Shown here: positions 10,438 through 24,545 of the stretch, one piece after another | How the letters are laid out: each line of letters begins with the position of its first letter | Numbering within the stretch: the stretch's first letter is position 1 | DNA from: Gorsachius magnificus | Lineage: Eukaryota > Chordata > Aves > Pelecaniformes > Ardeidae | NCBI GenBank assembly: GCA_034008185.1 | Contig: CM067086.1 | Span: forward strand, 29,967,007-30,031,006 | Length of the DNA: 64,000 nt | Direction: 5' to 3' | The notes under the pieces: model-generated | Told to the model about the DNA's origin: nothing | What the model saw: the letters and a program-made list of their open reading frames with translations, nothing else | The model's database searches: none | Program-made: the position numbers and the translations under genes

Positions 10438-13400
10438 CTTTTCCCCAATTGCAAAATGGAGTTATGAGTTTTGCTTACCTTTGACAGACATCTACAATTT
10501 CTCAGATGGAAAATATTCTACTGGAGCTACAAATCCTTCCAAACCTGTCTTAAAGGCATTACAAAGGCGACAATTACTCCATGGTAGGCCTGCTTCTTAT
10601 ACTTACTCTTCTTACGCACTAAACAAATACTTTTTTCACATTCCCTCTAAAGTAAACAGTACTTTTCCTTCCAAGTTATAATTGAGGGTGGATTAATGCC
10701 CTAACCACCTCTTATTTTAGTGTGCTAGGTTTAATGGGGAGCTCATGAATATGAATCGATATGTGAAGAGTACTTTATTGTTCCCTAAATAATTGACGTA
10801 TTGCCTGAGGTGTACAGTTCTTCAGGAAAAAATTCAGATTCAATTAAAGAGAATGGAAGAGCCTTAACAAACTTGTTTATCTTGTTTGTCTGTTTACCTG
10901 TTTATCATTGCTAACCCAAGGGGCATAGTTTCTGTCATCAGTTTGTAACTTCACAAGTTAATTCATTGTCTAATATAACCGCATTGTCATGCACAATACC
11001 ATGGAAATCACGTCATAAGTACATGTCTTCTTAGCATACTGTAAAGTCAGCATACACACTGCAAGCTTTAAAAGACCATATAGCCTTTCCCTTTGTCATC
11101 AGTTAGTTTTAAAGTTATAGTGATCTGTTAGTTTTCAAATTACCATGGACTCTTAGTAAGTAGACAAAACCTGAATGATTCAAATAAAAGTCAATCAGGG
11201 GAAAAAAAACCCCTAAAACTGGGTCTTCTCAAAAGGAAAATCTGCTTCCACTTAAGTGCAGGAGGTCTTTACAGAAAAGATCTAATCTTTTTTAATTCAC
11301 TGCTCCAGAAATATACCAAGAGGTTCTTCAAGGCTTTCTGTTCTACTATTTTTGGTTCAAAGACGATGGTAAAGATAACAGATACCAGCGTTTCCTCTGT
11401 TAGTGCAAACTTGAAGAATATCTTCTCCACAAAAAAAAAATCCACCCAAACAAACAAAAACCCCAACACATTAACATCTCTATGTAAATATGGAATCAAG
11501 CTACCACACTACCACTTTTTTGCAGTAGTACAGGTAGTTAAGCTTAGATGCGTAGTGTAGATTGGACCTGGAAAAAGTTACCCTGGGCCAAAAGCTATCC
11601 TGTGCCCTTTATTCAGGTTTTACATTGTTAGTTCTAATTGGCTATCTCAATGTAAAAATGTGCCTCTTTTTTCAGTGTAACTATACCCTTGCTCTTTTCT
11701 TTTAACCAATTGTATTTTGTTGCTGTATCTGGCTTTGTGTAGTAATTATCTGGTATTCCATAACATCCCATTAACAATGGTTTTGGATGCAGGGAGAGTA
11801 AAAGGGGGATTAATTGTAGAAAGTGCCCCTAAATAGGATCTACTCTTGCTACTGTTAGAGACAGACTAGAGGGCCAGGTGGAGAACTGGTCTGACCCCGT
11901 AGGATATTTTTTGTGTTCTGATGTAACTATATTTTTTGTATGGGAGTTTAACATGCAGCCTTTGAACCAATATATCAAACGTATGTGAGTGAAGAGCCAC
12001 CTCTGATTCTGCACGGAATGATAATGGGCGCCCTAGGTCCTCCTATAAAACCAGAAAGCTCTTGCAAGCATATCCAAGTGTGGTAGCCCAACACAGATAA
12101 TTCACAGCCACATCAGAGTTAAATGTTGAATCTAGTCATTTTAGTTTACTAGCACTTACACAGAAAGAAAAGGGGAAAGAAGAAGAGCTTCAATCTATTG
12201 CAGATCTGTGGGTCTATTCCTACAGTAAATATTCTCTGGAAGGTGAATTCTTATATGTACATTTTACTTGTCTGTGCCTGTAAAGAGTATACCTAAATAT
12301 TTCTTCTTAAAACTATGACATTGTTTTCATTATTCCTGAGAAACATTTTTACTGAAATTAACTTTTTTATCATAAAACAAATGTTACTTTTATGAATAAG
12401 TGACTAAAATCACAGGAAGGGGAAAATCATTATTTACTTCAACATAGGTTCAGATCTTGCCAGGAGGTGAACTTCATCTTGGGATGGAGAAGAACAAGTG
12501 CTGGAAACAGTTGTCTGCTGGTTTAACTTTTCTGAAGTCAGAATTATTATATCAACAGAAACTTTAGTCTTCCCCCTCAAAACAGAGGGAAAAAAAAATT
12601 GCTTAGCAAAGTTGGTCAACAGCTGTAAATCTCTGCATTTGTTCTGAAGATTTTAAATCTCTCAGGTGGTTCAAAGTAAATCAGTAAAGCAGACTGTCTT
12701 GTCTCAGTTCAATCCTAAATGACTAACTTGGCTGTAGACTGCAAGGAGGCAAAAGAAAAGTACTGCAGACCAGATCTCTGAATTTGGTCAGAAATTACTC
12801 CAAATTCCAAAGGCTTACGTGGCCAAACTTTTAGTTGCTATGGAAAGCTGTGAATAAAAAAAAAAAAAAAAAAAAAAAAAGAAAAAAAAAGAAATAAAAA
12901 TGTAGTTGTGCTGGTATGTGCATGGGTTATGCATGGCAGTACAATTTGCTCTTAAGTTTGACTGTATGAAAAATAATTCCAAGTGCTGTAAATATGTTCT
13001 TACATGTCTAATATAGCTTCAATATTTAATAATAAGTATTAAATCACCTAATGAGACAATACATAGAACTGGTCTGAATTTAAAAAAATATAGAAACAAG
13101 CCTGTAAAGACAAAAATGACAGCAAGCTATTTCTGGATGCAGCTGGACACATCTCTATCTTTTATGATTTTTTTATTAAAAAAAGAGAATGAGAATACAC
13201 CCACATATAAACTCCCAAATTCTTTCTTTCCTATTTGAAGAACTTGATCAGAACTTCCAGGATTATCTATAGATGGAACACAACTTTCTAGCACTTCAAC
13301 TTCTGCTTTCTTAGGCTTCATAATGGATAATCATGGAAAAATAAGTTTGCTTTCCTGGAAATCTTCTTCCTTGTGGGATAAGGGAGATATGAGAATTTTT

Positions 13401-14130
13401 ATCAGTGTTTTTTGCCTAAAAGAAATGATGTAATGTTTCTTCAAGGAATCTTTAAAAATTAAAAAACAGACCGATACACAAACGTCCGCACACATCTGCT
13501 GATGGTGAGGGGTGACGTGATTAACAATGTGTAAGACCTTCTGAACTCTGCTGTTATTTTCTTCAAATAGATGTGTACAGGAGTACATGATTCATCCTGT
13601 GAAGTACAGACTCCTTGGTTTCCAATACTTTCATTGGAACTTCTTGGCTTAGACATCATCAGGGTGTTGGGTTTATTTATTTATTTATTTCTGTATGAGT
13701 CAGAAGTTCTGAATAATGTTTCTGCTTCGTTGACCACAGAAGTAGGAGACAAAGCTCCAACAATTTTTTTTGAGAGTCAGAAATCAAATGACTGTCAGAA
13801 AAGAGAGAAAAAGAAAGAAAAAATAAAAGGGGGGATAGATAGCAAGATGCACAGACTTCATAAGTATTCATCCCCAAGAGATGGAAAATTCATACATTTG
13901 GTTAGTCAGTAAAGGAACATCCACCATGTCCTAGAATTTGTTGAAAATTGTAACTAAAAATTAATATGTAAATGGAGGTGGAAACAACACTCTCACTAAA
14001 GAGTAGAAAGGTAAACATGTTTTAAAAGCTCACTTTTCAGGCAAAAGTCAATGAGCAAAAGTATTGACCAAAGACGGGATAGCACTTAAAAAGTTTTCTA
14101 GATGTTTAAAGGGGTATCCAGTTCATAGCA
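10438..14130. other. Intergenic DNA; no gene recognised
   Basis: AT-rich sequence with a long A-rich run at about 12855-12890 and an (ATTT)n microsatellite at about 13671-13690. Open frames are at most about 113 codons, overlap on both strands and show no recognisable domain. Confidence 0.5.
12855..12900. repeat. Poly-A simple repeat
   Basis: Almost uninterrupted run of A broken by single G residues. It could be the tail of an old retroposed copy or simple slippage; no source element is recognisable upstream. Confidence 0.8.
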
Positions 14131-14134
14131 AATG

Positions 14135-14470
14135 AAGAATCACAGCCCTTGAGACATCTAGTTCAGCCCTTTTTCCAAGGAAGGACCAACTGTCCCTACA
14201 ACATTCTCGGCCAGTATTTGTCAGCCTCTTCTAAAAGTACTCTGTTGATGGAAATCAAGCTTTTTCATGGGCTGTTTCACTATTCTCACTAAAAGAAAGA
14301 TTTCACCCATTATTTCTCCTCCTATCACCAATGGAATTTATTCCCTTTGTCTGTGCAACTACCTTAAAATTACTTGAACACTATTTTCATGTCTCACCAT
14401 CAGTCTTTGATACACTAAGGAAACAGAGTTCCTTCAGTCTTTTTTTATAGATCACAATTTCTAGATACAG
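14135..14470 (-). mobile_element. Degraded CR1-type LINE fragment
   Basis: The left end (agaatcacag ... catctagttcagcccttttt) resembles the reversed CR1 3' end, and the following text continues like an old CR1 body on the minus strand. It is strongly diverged, with no open frame and uncertain limits. Confidence 0.5.
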
Positions 14471-17400
14471 AGCGTCAATAAGCATGAAGTCACTGCTGGA
14501 GGGACAGAGGGACCTTGGATCTTTTTCAGAAGAGCTCTAAGAGCACTGTGTTTAGGTGCTGGGTTTTGTCTATTTGACAGCTTCAGAAACTTTTTGAGTC
14601 TTTTTTTTTTTTTGGGGGGGGGTAACTCTCTTTTCTTTCTAAAAGAACCTCAGATTCCCTACAAGGTGTCCTAAGTAATATTGTCCAGTTCAAATGGTGT
14701 CTAGAGAATGAAAAACAGCATCAACATCAGGTTTCTAATAAGGTGAGAACAGAGAGACTTCCTGATTAGTATAGGAAGCCTCTTCGAGAAGAAATGTGAG
14801 AGTGGTATGTCTGACTACTTTGCTACGGGAAGAAGGGTCAATTGGCAGTATAGTGCACCAAAGTATGGATGCTATGAGGTATGGAATATAAAAAGGAAAT
14901 TTTACCTCATTATATAAGGGGAATTTTGTTGGGACCCCTCATAATATGTGTGTAATTCCATTCTGCAGAAAGCTTACTGATGACTGGCTTGTGATGATAC
15001 AATCCACAATGAATAAGGTACAAAGGTGAAAAGCAAGATTGCTGCATGGTCTAATTATGAATAAGGTCATAAAATTGGATTCTAGTCTTCAGAAAAAAGT
15101 TACAGCCAAGATGGAAATTTTAGGTTACCAACCAATTTAAAATGCAGGTTCGCCTTCCAGCTGTACCATAGGCTGCTGGTCTGATTTTAAGGTGAATCCA
15201 CTATTTCTGTGCCTTAGTTTTCCATTGGTAATGACTCACCATGAGTCAGGAGTGGATGACTCAGAGGTTAGGGACAGTACAGCTCCTGTGGATTGAAATC
15301 AGGGCCAGCTTGATAGGTGCCTGCTTGGTGTTTCACGGGAATATACAGGAGCTCTGACAACTAGCAGAACATGGGCAATTCATGCAAGTCCGCTATAATT
15401 TCCTTTTTGCCTGAGACTGGCTCCGGCATCTATAGCATTGCAATCTTTAAACATCTGAAAAATGAAAATTATAATACTTCTGATTCGCTTAATCTGATGT
15501 TCTTCGGGCAATTAAATGAGCTACAGTTAGAGTATTTGTGTTTTGCATGGAACATAGTACAGCAGGTCTTCTGGTACAACTGTAGTAGAACGTATATCTG
15601 TAGTTGTAAAAACATATAATTGACTTAGTTTGCAATGAGCTTTGTGGCATTCTAATGGACAAACTGCATTCTTTTAAATGACTGTCTATTCCCGTTACCT
15701 CTTGCCTTTGAGTTTTGACATTCCATCTGCCAACTCTGCAATTCCATAAGAATTTCAAATGTTGTGATTTAGTTTAGGTATATTTATCTAACTAAAACAA
15801 CCATAATTGCCTAGATACCACTTTACTTCCTCCCTAAAAGCTCAAAAATGTAACTGAGAGATCAATATTCTGCAAAGACCCCATTGCTTCTATTTGCCTA
15901 ATAACTTACACTTCTCAGTATCTACCATGTGGTTCACAAATTCACAAAAGCCAAAAAAAGCAGATGGTCTGAATTCCCTTTGTCCTACCCTCTCCCCATT
16001 AACACACATCAGTGAGAATCTCTTCCTGAACATGGACTCTCCCTCTGAAGCACTGACACGTTAAAGAAAGGTCATATAGTACCTGCTTGTGTTGTACTTA
16101 CTGAGTGCCTCCAGTTTTAGTCCATTATCCCCAAATCTCTTATTATTAATTATCATTTGCATTAAATACAAGATGAAATGGAAAGCCATCCAAATATAAA
16201 AATAAAATGTTCATTTTTAGAAACTATGTAAAATTAAATTTTGCAGCATGTGTCATCCCACACAGCTATTTAATTAATCATAACACATCTGTCCTTGCCT
16301 GTGGACTTAGATACGAACAGTACTAAACAGATAAGTAATTGGCCAAACGTTTATTAAATTTACCTCTTTCAGCTCCAAAGTCACAGCACAGCAGTCTGCA
16401 CTGTTAGCAGGGAAGCGTGTGTTTTCTTTCTACACCACTGGGTGATAGATGGCAGACCCACCATGTACAACCACTCCTGCTGAGTTACAAAATGCTGCTC
16501 TGTTATTATGGTCTCGGTGTCCAGGATTCCCAGCAGGTCCGTAAGAAAGTGCGTCTTGGTTAGTTATAGATTGCTGTAAAACAAAACTGATTTCTGAATG
16601 ATGCAATTTTTAATATTGACTTTGCAGCTGAAACCATTTCTCAATATGAGACAGAACAAAAAATGCAGGTAGCATTGACCTTTCTTACAATGATGCATTC
16701 CTGAGCTTCCACTAGCTGTGCAAGTAACCTCTAATCTCTCTAACACAAATAAAAGAAAGCTTCTTACTTTGCATGGTAGAAAAAAATCTACATACAGCAG
16801 CACTGCCATCTTCTGCTTGCCTGCTTTCATGCATGCAAGTACTAGGTTTATATTGCAAAGCAACAACAGGGAACGTGCATTTTTCTACCAGTAGGTATCT
16901 GAAGCAAGAACTTTTTCTAATACTTGGGATAACATATGTCTGGAGTTCCACAGGTGTGGGGGGTTTTCACACATAAACTTTTTCTGGGCATAGAAAAGAA
17001 CTTCAGACGTTTGTCAGGATTTCTAATATATCACATCCCAGCCAGAGCAATAGCTAAAAAATATCAGGCAAACGTGTACATTTGTGTACTTCTGCTGTCC
17101 ACAAGCAATATATTGAATATATATACCTGTTGAATATGCTCCATCGAGTTGATCTGTACAGATTTGAACAGATCTAATATATTCCTTGTGGTTTGTATGA
17201 GCACAGCAAGTCGGAAGCACGAATGATCCATGTGCGTAGGACTAATTCAAGGCAGTTGAGGTATGTGATCATATGCAGGCATTTGTGTGGTCCATGTGCA
17301 GTAGGTCCAACAGGTCCCAGATATATCACATATGCTCTTGATCTGAAATTTCCCCCATGTGCTGTACATTAGCACATAAGCAAGATAGAAAGCTGGAAGC

Positions 17401-20400
17401 CCTGCTTCAGATATTTTCTTTAAAAAGGTGAAGGTGCCAGGAAGTTGTATTTTTCTGAATTGAAGTTGCCAGCAAAAGGCACCTTGAGCCTGTCTGACTC
17501 CAGGGACACCCCAGGAGTCAAGGAAGCAGCTCTGAATGTTTGCCACACAGTCAGTCCTAGATGATGCATTGAGGGACGGAGCTTTCAGCATAAACATTAG
17601 TTACGAGTTTGGTTGTATCAGAAAAACTGAAAAGGGAGAGAATTTCAGTGTGTGACTTTATCCTGTTGGGATATGTCCTTGGGATTTTTCACCCTGTGGA
17701 GGCATAGAGTGACACTGGCAATTATGAGCCTCCCTCTTCCACACGGTAATGTATTAAATGACTTCTGGCAAGTGAACAAGTCTTAACTGTTTTTCCTTCT
17801 TAGAATATTGTAGTGAGATATTCCAGTCTCTGCTTAACTCAAGATTTTGATAGACCGAGTTGCACAGATAACTAATCTTTCACCTTTCCCTGATAAGTGT
17901 GATAATACAGATACATGCAGAGGGGTGTCTATCTTTACGAAAGCAAGAGACCATAAACGAGGTGAGCAGGAGTATTCCCAGAATACACAGTCAGAATCAC
18001 AGTAGTATCATGGTATCGGTTAATTGCTCCATCATTAGCTGGGCAAGGACAGTTTATGCTTCTGAGGATGTTTGTATGCATTACAATCCCTGGTGCAGGG
18101 TCCCTTGCAGTCAGTAATGTGTGCCACTGAACTCTCTCTGCTCTGTGCTGGTGTATTATGGACCCTATAGACCAAACCTGGTCCTGCTCAGTGATTCAGT
18201 TCTGGTACTAACATCACCACTAACTTGATTAAGCATTGCTGCAGACCCAGCTCATTGCCACTGCTGTTGCCAGTTCAACCCAGCCATGTACATCCCATAA
18301 ACTGCTACGTGCTGGGCTCAGAAATGCCAGTGGACAAGAAGCATTTGCTTTTGGCTTGGGATAAAGCTTTTTAAGAGTCTAGGACAGAGGTTTCTACTAG
18401 ATTGTTCTTGAACCTGCAAAGCTTCCCAAACCAAAATCTACTGTGAGACATACGGGATGATTCAATCGCTCTTGGTTACGTGAATTCCTTTCATCCACAG
18501 TTAATACATAGAGGACAGAAAATTCCATCCAAAGCAACAAAACATGGAATGATGGGTAAGGTACCTCATAATAGTGAATGTAAATGTTGATTACCTAAGG
18601 TAGATTTTCCCTTCCCACAGAAGCACAAAGTGTCATTATTCTCATATTTATTGTTAAGAACAAATGAAGAACTAATGAAGACGTTAGCAGGTACTGAAGA
18701 ACAGTCTCTGTTGCTTATTAGCTCATACCTTCGGGGGTAAAAAGGTAAAAGAAGTTACTATAAATCCCTTTTGTCAGCAAGATCTCAGTTCACGCTCAGT
18801 TAATTGGCCTGTTTTGCAGGATTTAACCTGATGGCATAAGAACCTTGAAATAAATCTCTTAGCTACGATTAGAGATGAAAGAGATTAGCACAAGGAGGAG
18901 AGTTGAAGTCTTTTTATCCATCTCCATTGGTGGGTCAGTGTAAAGACAGAAGAACTACACAGACCTCAGGAAACCAGTACTTCACTCTTCCTCAGGATGC
19001 CCGATCCAGGTATTTTCTCCCCTGTACTCAGCAAGTTACCAGTTTGGACATCTTGTTCAGTCCTCTGAAGAAGGTTAGTGGTTTCTTTTAAAATAAGTTA
19101 TAGATAGGTATCTGTGTTTAGCTAAAATGGCAGATTTTAGCAAAATTGGTGAGATAAGATGTGGTTTGTTTATGACAGAATTGCAAACCAAATTTCTTTG
19201 GACAATTTGCATCTAATAAGTAAATTTTATGAACAAATAAATAGCTGTGCTACGTCTTGCTCTATGTGCTTAGGGGAATTTGATAACAAAGGAACACATA
19301 AGTGGCATCTTGAAAGCAAAAAGCTACAGGATGCTGAAGGATGCTGTGTTTGAAGTGAATTAGACAGGAAAAGCTTGAGAACAGTATCGATAATATGGAA
19401 CAGATTTCCACATTTATTGGGCTTCTTTTGGTGAAAGAAATATTTCTCCCTTTACAGAATAAAATCCAGCTTCCTCTCTTGTAGCTGGGGAAAAAACATC
19501 CGTGTGTATATGCTCCGTAACTCCAAAGTGGCTCATGTACAATGGTGAGGTGTGTTTCTAAGAACTTTGGTAGAGGTTTTAGTTCCACTGAACTACTTAG
19601 GAGTGGTTATGGATTTACAGTAGCCCACTGGCAAATATAACTTGGAGAAGAAAGGGTACATACTGGAAAGCAAGACAATGACACTTTTAGCTCATAACTG
19701 CACTTCAGTTCTTTCAGCTGGAAGAAATTTCTTCATGGTGCCCAAAAATGTTACTATGGGGCAGTACGCATGTTGCAATACACCTCATGGTCTGTAAGTA
19801 TATTCCATACTTCCTTGAACAGTTAGGGTGTATTTACAAAATTCATTATGATGGGAAGAGGGTTTTCTCATTACCTAAAATAATTCCTGTGAACTGTTAG
19901 TATAGGAAAAAATAATCTCAAGAGAAATATCCATGTAGAAGCTGGGAACACTAGACCTTCTGCCTAGTGTTTCCCATAGACTACTTTGTCAGGAATGGAG
20001 TAGGTAGTTGTTCTTCTGTCCTAGACTTGATGCACTCAAAGCTTCATGAGAAGCAGAGTTGTCCCAAAGATCCTTTGTGCAATCCCACGTTTATCAGTGG
20101 CAGCTGGGGTCAGTCACCGAGTGGTCACTGCACTACACCAACCAGTTTTTCCCCCCTTTCCCCTGGCAGTACGGCTCATAGGAAACAGCTGATCTTACAC
20201 CACTGGGGGGCTGTGGCGTGGGTCTCTCTGTTAGATGAATGTGAATATTCTGTGAAATCTGCTCTTATAACAATACTAAAATTGCACCAAGGAGGCTGGA
20301 AATACCATATGAGAATTACTGGAGGCAAGGACTTACTGGAAGAGTTGCTCTTGCACATAAATTTTTCTATTTTTTTAGCTTTAGGCATCTGAAAATAGGG

Positions 20401-22800
20401 GAGGAAGCTATATCAGAATAGCTACATGAGATTGAATGTATCCCTGCTTATGGAATTCAGCTTCAAATTTCTTTATGGCTAGAATACGATAGTCTTAAAT
20501 TTACATCTTCCAAAATCATCAGTGCCTCTTGAGCAGATGAATTTTAAGTAAAGGTGGAACTGTTTACAACTTCTGTTCAAATGTTAAAGCAAAAGAAGTT
20601 TGGCAAGTAGGGAGGTGACATTGTACCTATACATATGCCTAACAATGCAGAGGCATTTTGCAAATACATACGCGTATTTTGTTGAAATGAACAGCGAGTG
20701 ATGCATTCTTATATGCTGGCCCTTGAACGTGAACTGCTTATCAGCAGCTAGGAAATTTCACAACAGATTCTCTCTATCGTGAGCTCTGAGACTTGAGTAC
20801 TGGGGGCGAATAAACCTATTTGCAGCAGTCATCTACAGCTATTTAAGTTCAAGTCATGAACTGCTTAACTGGTGAAGCAATCAAAGATGCTGTCTCCAGG
20901 CTTAGCAAGCCAGGCTGTCAGCTGAATTCAGATGGAGGCTTAATTCTGTGCCAGCAGAATTAAATGAGGTCTGAAGTACTGTAGAAGAATGTTGTGAAGA
21001 AAACGTTGTCACTTTATAAATCACTGTTCTCTGGACTTCTTTGTGCAGAGGTGTCTATCAAGAATCAGTATTTCATCATTATAATCAATATGATTATCAC
21101 AATATGATCACAATCAATATTCAACCATAACTGATAATCGGCCTTAACAATCATTAAAATTAAGACCCTGTTTTTAAAGTCACAGAGCTGCTGGCCTCAA
21201 CACCTTTGGAAACAAGACCGGTAAGGAAAAACACTGTGCATTTTGTGCACTATTCTGCATATTCCACAGAAGATACACAGAGCGTAATAGTTTTGAGGAG
21301 AATTAGTTTCCTCTCTAAATACAAGAGAAAATAAATGCAACATGAATTAATTGGATCTCACAGGCATTAAAATGTTTTACTGTTCAAATGCATGAAGATA
21401 ACCTAAACCATATCCTAATATGAAAGGAACAATCTATTCCTTGCTTGTACAAATAAAATTGATTCCTTCCAACATGTAAAGAGGAAGATGCTAGGATACC
21501 ATTACCTGTTTAAACTGTACAAAAATCTGCTTACCCAAGGTTAAGCTTCGTTGCAGCTGTGGATCCTTTAGTGGGCAGGTGTAGCCCTACTTCTGCACAG
21601 CTTGTCTGCAGGTAGCTTTCATGCTGTTTTAGCAGATACCAGTTTTATTCAGATGAAGTAGTAGAGCCCACTAGCTTAAAAACAATTATGCATGAGTAAA
21701 GCTGCTTATACTTCTCTACTTCCCGAAATTTATAGGATTATGTTTTACTGTTTATAAATGCCATTGTATTAGTGGAATCAGATGACTGGATCATCATAAA
21801 TACATAGCTGTATAGTATAAAATCACTCTAGTGAAAATTACTGAATTAGTACAAGACCATGCTGAGAGCAAGTTTTGTGGGGAGGAAAGAAAGAAGAGCT
21901 CCATGTATCTTGCATGTGTTGAGGAAAGGCAAACACAAAGCATCGGAAGCACTGAAGAAGGGTAAAAGTTCATGGTTTGATCCTGCAGTACTGCAGCATA
22001 GTTCTACAGCCACATCACGCACACGGACAACACATTTTCTCCAGCTCTAACAGGTTTTAGATCTCAGATGTTATTAGCTACTTTCTGCCTGTGACTGTGA
22101 TATAAGTGGAGAGGTGCAAAGGAGACGTTAGTAGTAGTGTTGCAGAGAAGCAACATTAAGAGTGCTGGGAAAGATGGTATTTTTTCTTAGATCGAATCAT
22201 AGCTGGGGGAAAGAAGACAGACCTTGAAACACAGAAGTCCTCCTTCAGCTGTGAAACTGAAATATCAGATTTGAAACACAGGGGCGGAAGGTGTGTCATT
22301 TCTCTGAATACATTTTATGCCTATCATTGTGATCTTTGGAGAGAAAAATAAGAGTCTGTAGATCACATGGGAAAGTAATTAAAGGACTGTTAATAACATA
22401 AGAGTGGGTGTATCAAAAACAAGCTAAAAAATATACAAGATATAAATTACTTAATACATGAGTAGTTTCCTGTCATTTTTCAAGTGGTTCCCCTTCAAAA
22501 AAATATTCTGGCGTCCCTTGGGGCTGCAGAGTCTTCTTCAGGTGGGATAACGGATGCCATTCCAATGGGTGTTGAAAAAGTCAAGGTTATCACAGAAAGC
22601 GGAACCAGGAATGAAGTTTAGGATTCTGACTGGAATATGGGAGACTCAGAAAGAAAACCAGTCTACAGGTGGTAGGAGGATTGGAATAAGGTGTGATTGT
22701 CACTGTTCTCAAGACAAGAAAAAGAACAAGCAACTTCAGCTGCAGGAGTAGATGTTAAGACAGTAACAGTGATTCCTTAAGGATTAAATAGGCCTCATTT
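14471..22800. other. Intergenic DNA; no gene recognised
   Basis: About 8.3 kb of AT-rich sequence. The longest unexplained open frame is 19967-20392 on the plus strand (141 codons, non-ATG opening codon possible). It shows no recognisable domain, signal peptide or splice context, and I do not call it a gene. The minus-strand frame 17247-17597 (116 codons) is equally anonymous. No tRNA or other RNA gene was recognised. Confidence 0.45.
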
Positions 22801-22802
22801 AA

Positions 22803-22905
22803 TAGAATCATAGAATCATTCAGGTTGGAAAAGACCTTTAAGATCACCAAGTCCAACCGCTGGTCCAGCTGTCAAGTCCAATACATTGTGCTTTTCCAAA
22901 ACCTG
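22803..22905 (-). mobile_element. CR1 LINE 3' end fragment
   Basis: The sequence begins agaatcatagaatcattcag and continues with ggttggaaaagacctttaag, the reverse complement of the CR1 3' terminus. Only about 100 bp remains, typical of a heavily 5'-truncated insertion on the minus strand. Confidence 0.85.
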
Positions 22906-23832
22906 TTTTTTAATTAGAACTTTCAGAAAGGAAGGAAGGGCAATCAGGTAGAGAAAGAAACGGAGCATCTTAAACTGCTGATTTCTTTCTTAAGGTGTGA
23001 AGACATTCTGCTTTTTTTTTTTTTAAGGTGGTATATGTAGCTTCACATAAAAATGGTAGTGTTTTTATGCCAGACCAAGTGGAAGAATGCTGTGGAGGAT
23101 GGTTTGTTCACCAGTAATATATTCAGGTCATAGCACCGAAAATCTAATGAAACATTGATAATATTTTCTAGAAAACCAACACAGTAATTGGTAGTTTAAC
23201 TATTTGTTGAACATTTTGTATGTGTGGATAATCACAGTCAGTTCCCTCTTCAGTTTTTGCCAGTGATCTTATCTTAGTAGTATAGGTGCAGGAATAAGAC
23301 TGCTTTTTGCTAGCAAAATTGTGGTTTACTGGACATAATCAATGAAATGCCTAAAACCACCTATAGGATACTGTGTTTCTGGTGCTATTTTCATGGTTTT
23401 TCCATATGGAAAAAAGGCTTATGTGATTATGTGTATATATGTGCTTGTTTGTCCTACATAACAACTTTTGAACACAAGTCTGACCCTGACACAGTAATCC
23501 AAGAATTATAAATTCCTAGAATCATCAAGAAAATATGGGCAATGAGTAGAAGGGACGAGTACCATGAATCTCCTGGAGGGAAAGCGAGCAGATCAGCTCA
23601 CTTGTAGACATCAGAAAATCTGCACAGAAAATTGCTCTCGAGACAAAAATCCATAGAAACCCAGAGTTCATTAGTTCTACTGTTCACTTATTTTTAATTG
23701 CTCTAGTCAGTTCTTAGAATTATTTTCTTAAGCGATTCATATTGTATGAAAGTTAAGCAATAAATTTCACTGGGGCACTCCCTTGGCAGGTCTCAGAGTG
23801 CGGAGGCTGTGCAGGAAGTTTTCTGTAGTCTC
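22906..23832. other. Upstream region of PRPH2L
   Basis: No gene recognised. A taatcc word at 23495-23500 matches the core recognised by photoreceptor homeodomain factors (CRX/OTX type), about 340 bp upstream of the TATA box. A single 6-bp match is weak evidence. Confidence 0.35.
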
Positions 23833-23840
23833 TATAAATA
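23833..23840 (+). promoter_or_regulatory. Probable TATA box of PRPH2L
   Basis: TATAAATA lies 132 bp upstream of the PRPH2L start codon, which predicts a transcription start around 23863-23870 and a leader of about 100 bases. There is no CpG island here, as expected for a tissue-restricted photoreceptor gene. A pyrimidine-rich stretch ending in cag at 23876 could alternatively be a splice acceptor for an upstream leader exon. Confidence 0.55.
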
Positions 23841-23876
23841 CCCAGTCAGACAGTGATCTCTATCTCTCTTCTTCAG

Positions 23877-23962
23877 ATGTCTACTGCATGCCTTGGATAC
23901 ATGCTCCTAATCAGCTTACGAGATTTCCTTGACCTGCACTTCTCTTCCTAATGCTGATCTGA
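23877..23962 (+). promoter_or_regulatory. Two upstream ORFs in the PRPH2L leader
   Basis: The ATG at 23877 opens a 24-residue frame that ends at the TAA 23949-23951. That stop overlaps the next ATG (TAATG, ATG at 23951), which opens a three-residue frame ending at the TGA 23960-23962. The PRPH2L ATG follows two bases later, at 23965. This close packing would favour re-initiation control if transcription starts at the TATA-directed site. Confidence 0.6.
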
Positions 23963-23964
23963 CT

Positions 23965-24545
23965 ATGTCTGTCCTCAAAATAAAATTCACCAAAACTAAA
24001 AGGGACAAATTGGCTCAGATCTTATGGATCCTCAACTGGGTTTCTGTAGTGAGCGGGATCATTCTCTTCAGTCTTGGCCTCTTTCTGAAAATAGAGATCA
24101 AGAAGCGCAACGAAGTGATGGCAAAAGGGGACATCAACTCTGTCCCAAACATGCTGATCTCTGTAGGAGTCATAGCATGTATCATCAACTTTCTGGGTGG
24201 AAAAATCTGCTACGACTGCTCAGATGCCAGCAAGTTCTCTCGATGGAAACTAGTTATGCTCCCATACATAGTATGTACCTTCTGTTTTACCTTCTGCATC
24301 CTGGTGGGTGCTCTCATGTGCTATACCATGAGGAACGAGCTGGAAGAGTCTCTCTATCTGGGATTGAGGGATGCTATTAAGTTCTATAAGGACACGGACA
24401 TACCTGGACGATGTTTCTTAAAGAAAACAGTGGATATGTTACAAATTGGATTCCAGTGCTGTGGAAACAACGGCTTTAGAGACTGGTTTGAAATTCAGTG
24501 GGTATCTGCTCGTTACCTGAACATGGCTTCCAAGGAAGTTCTGGA
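23965..24545 (+). CDS. PRPH2L: PRPH2L coding exon 1
   Basis: Encodes residues 1-193 and two bases of Asp194. It holds membrane segments 1-3 and the first half of the large loop, including Cys150 and the CCG motif at 165-167. It ends at the donor ctgga|gtaagt. The ATG has an A at -3. Confidence 0.95.

Noticed and set aside
17247..17597. Minus-strand 116-codon open frame
   Set aside because: No recognisable domain, no splice context and no codon-level sign of selection that I can see.
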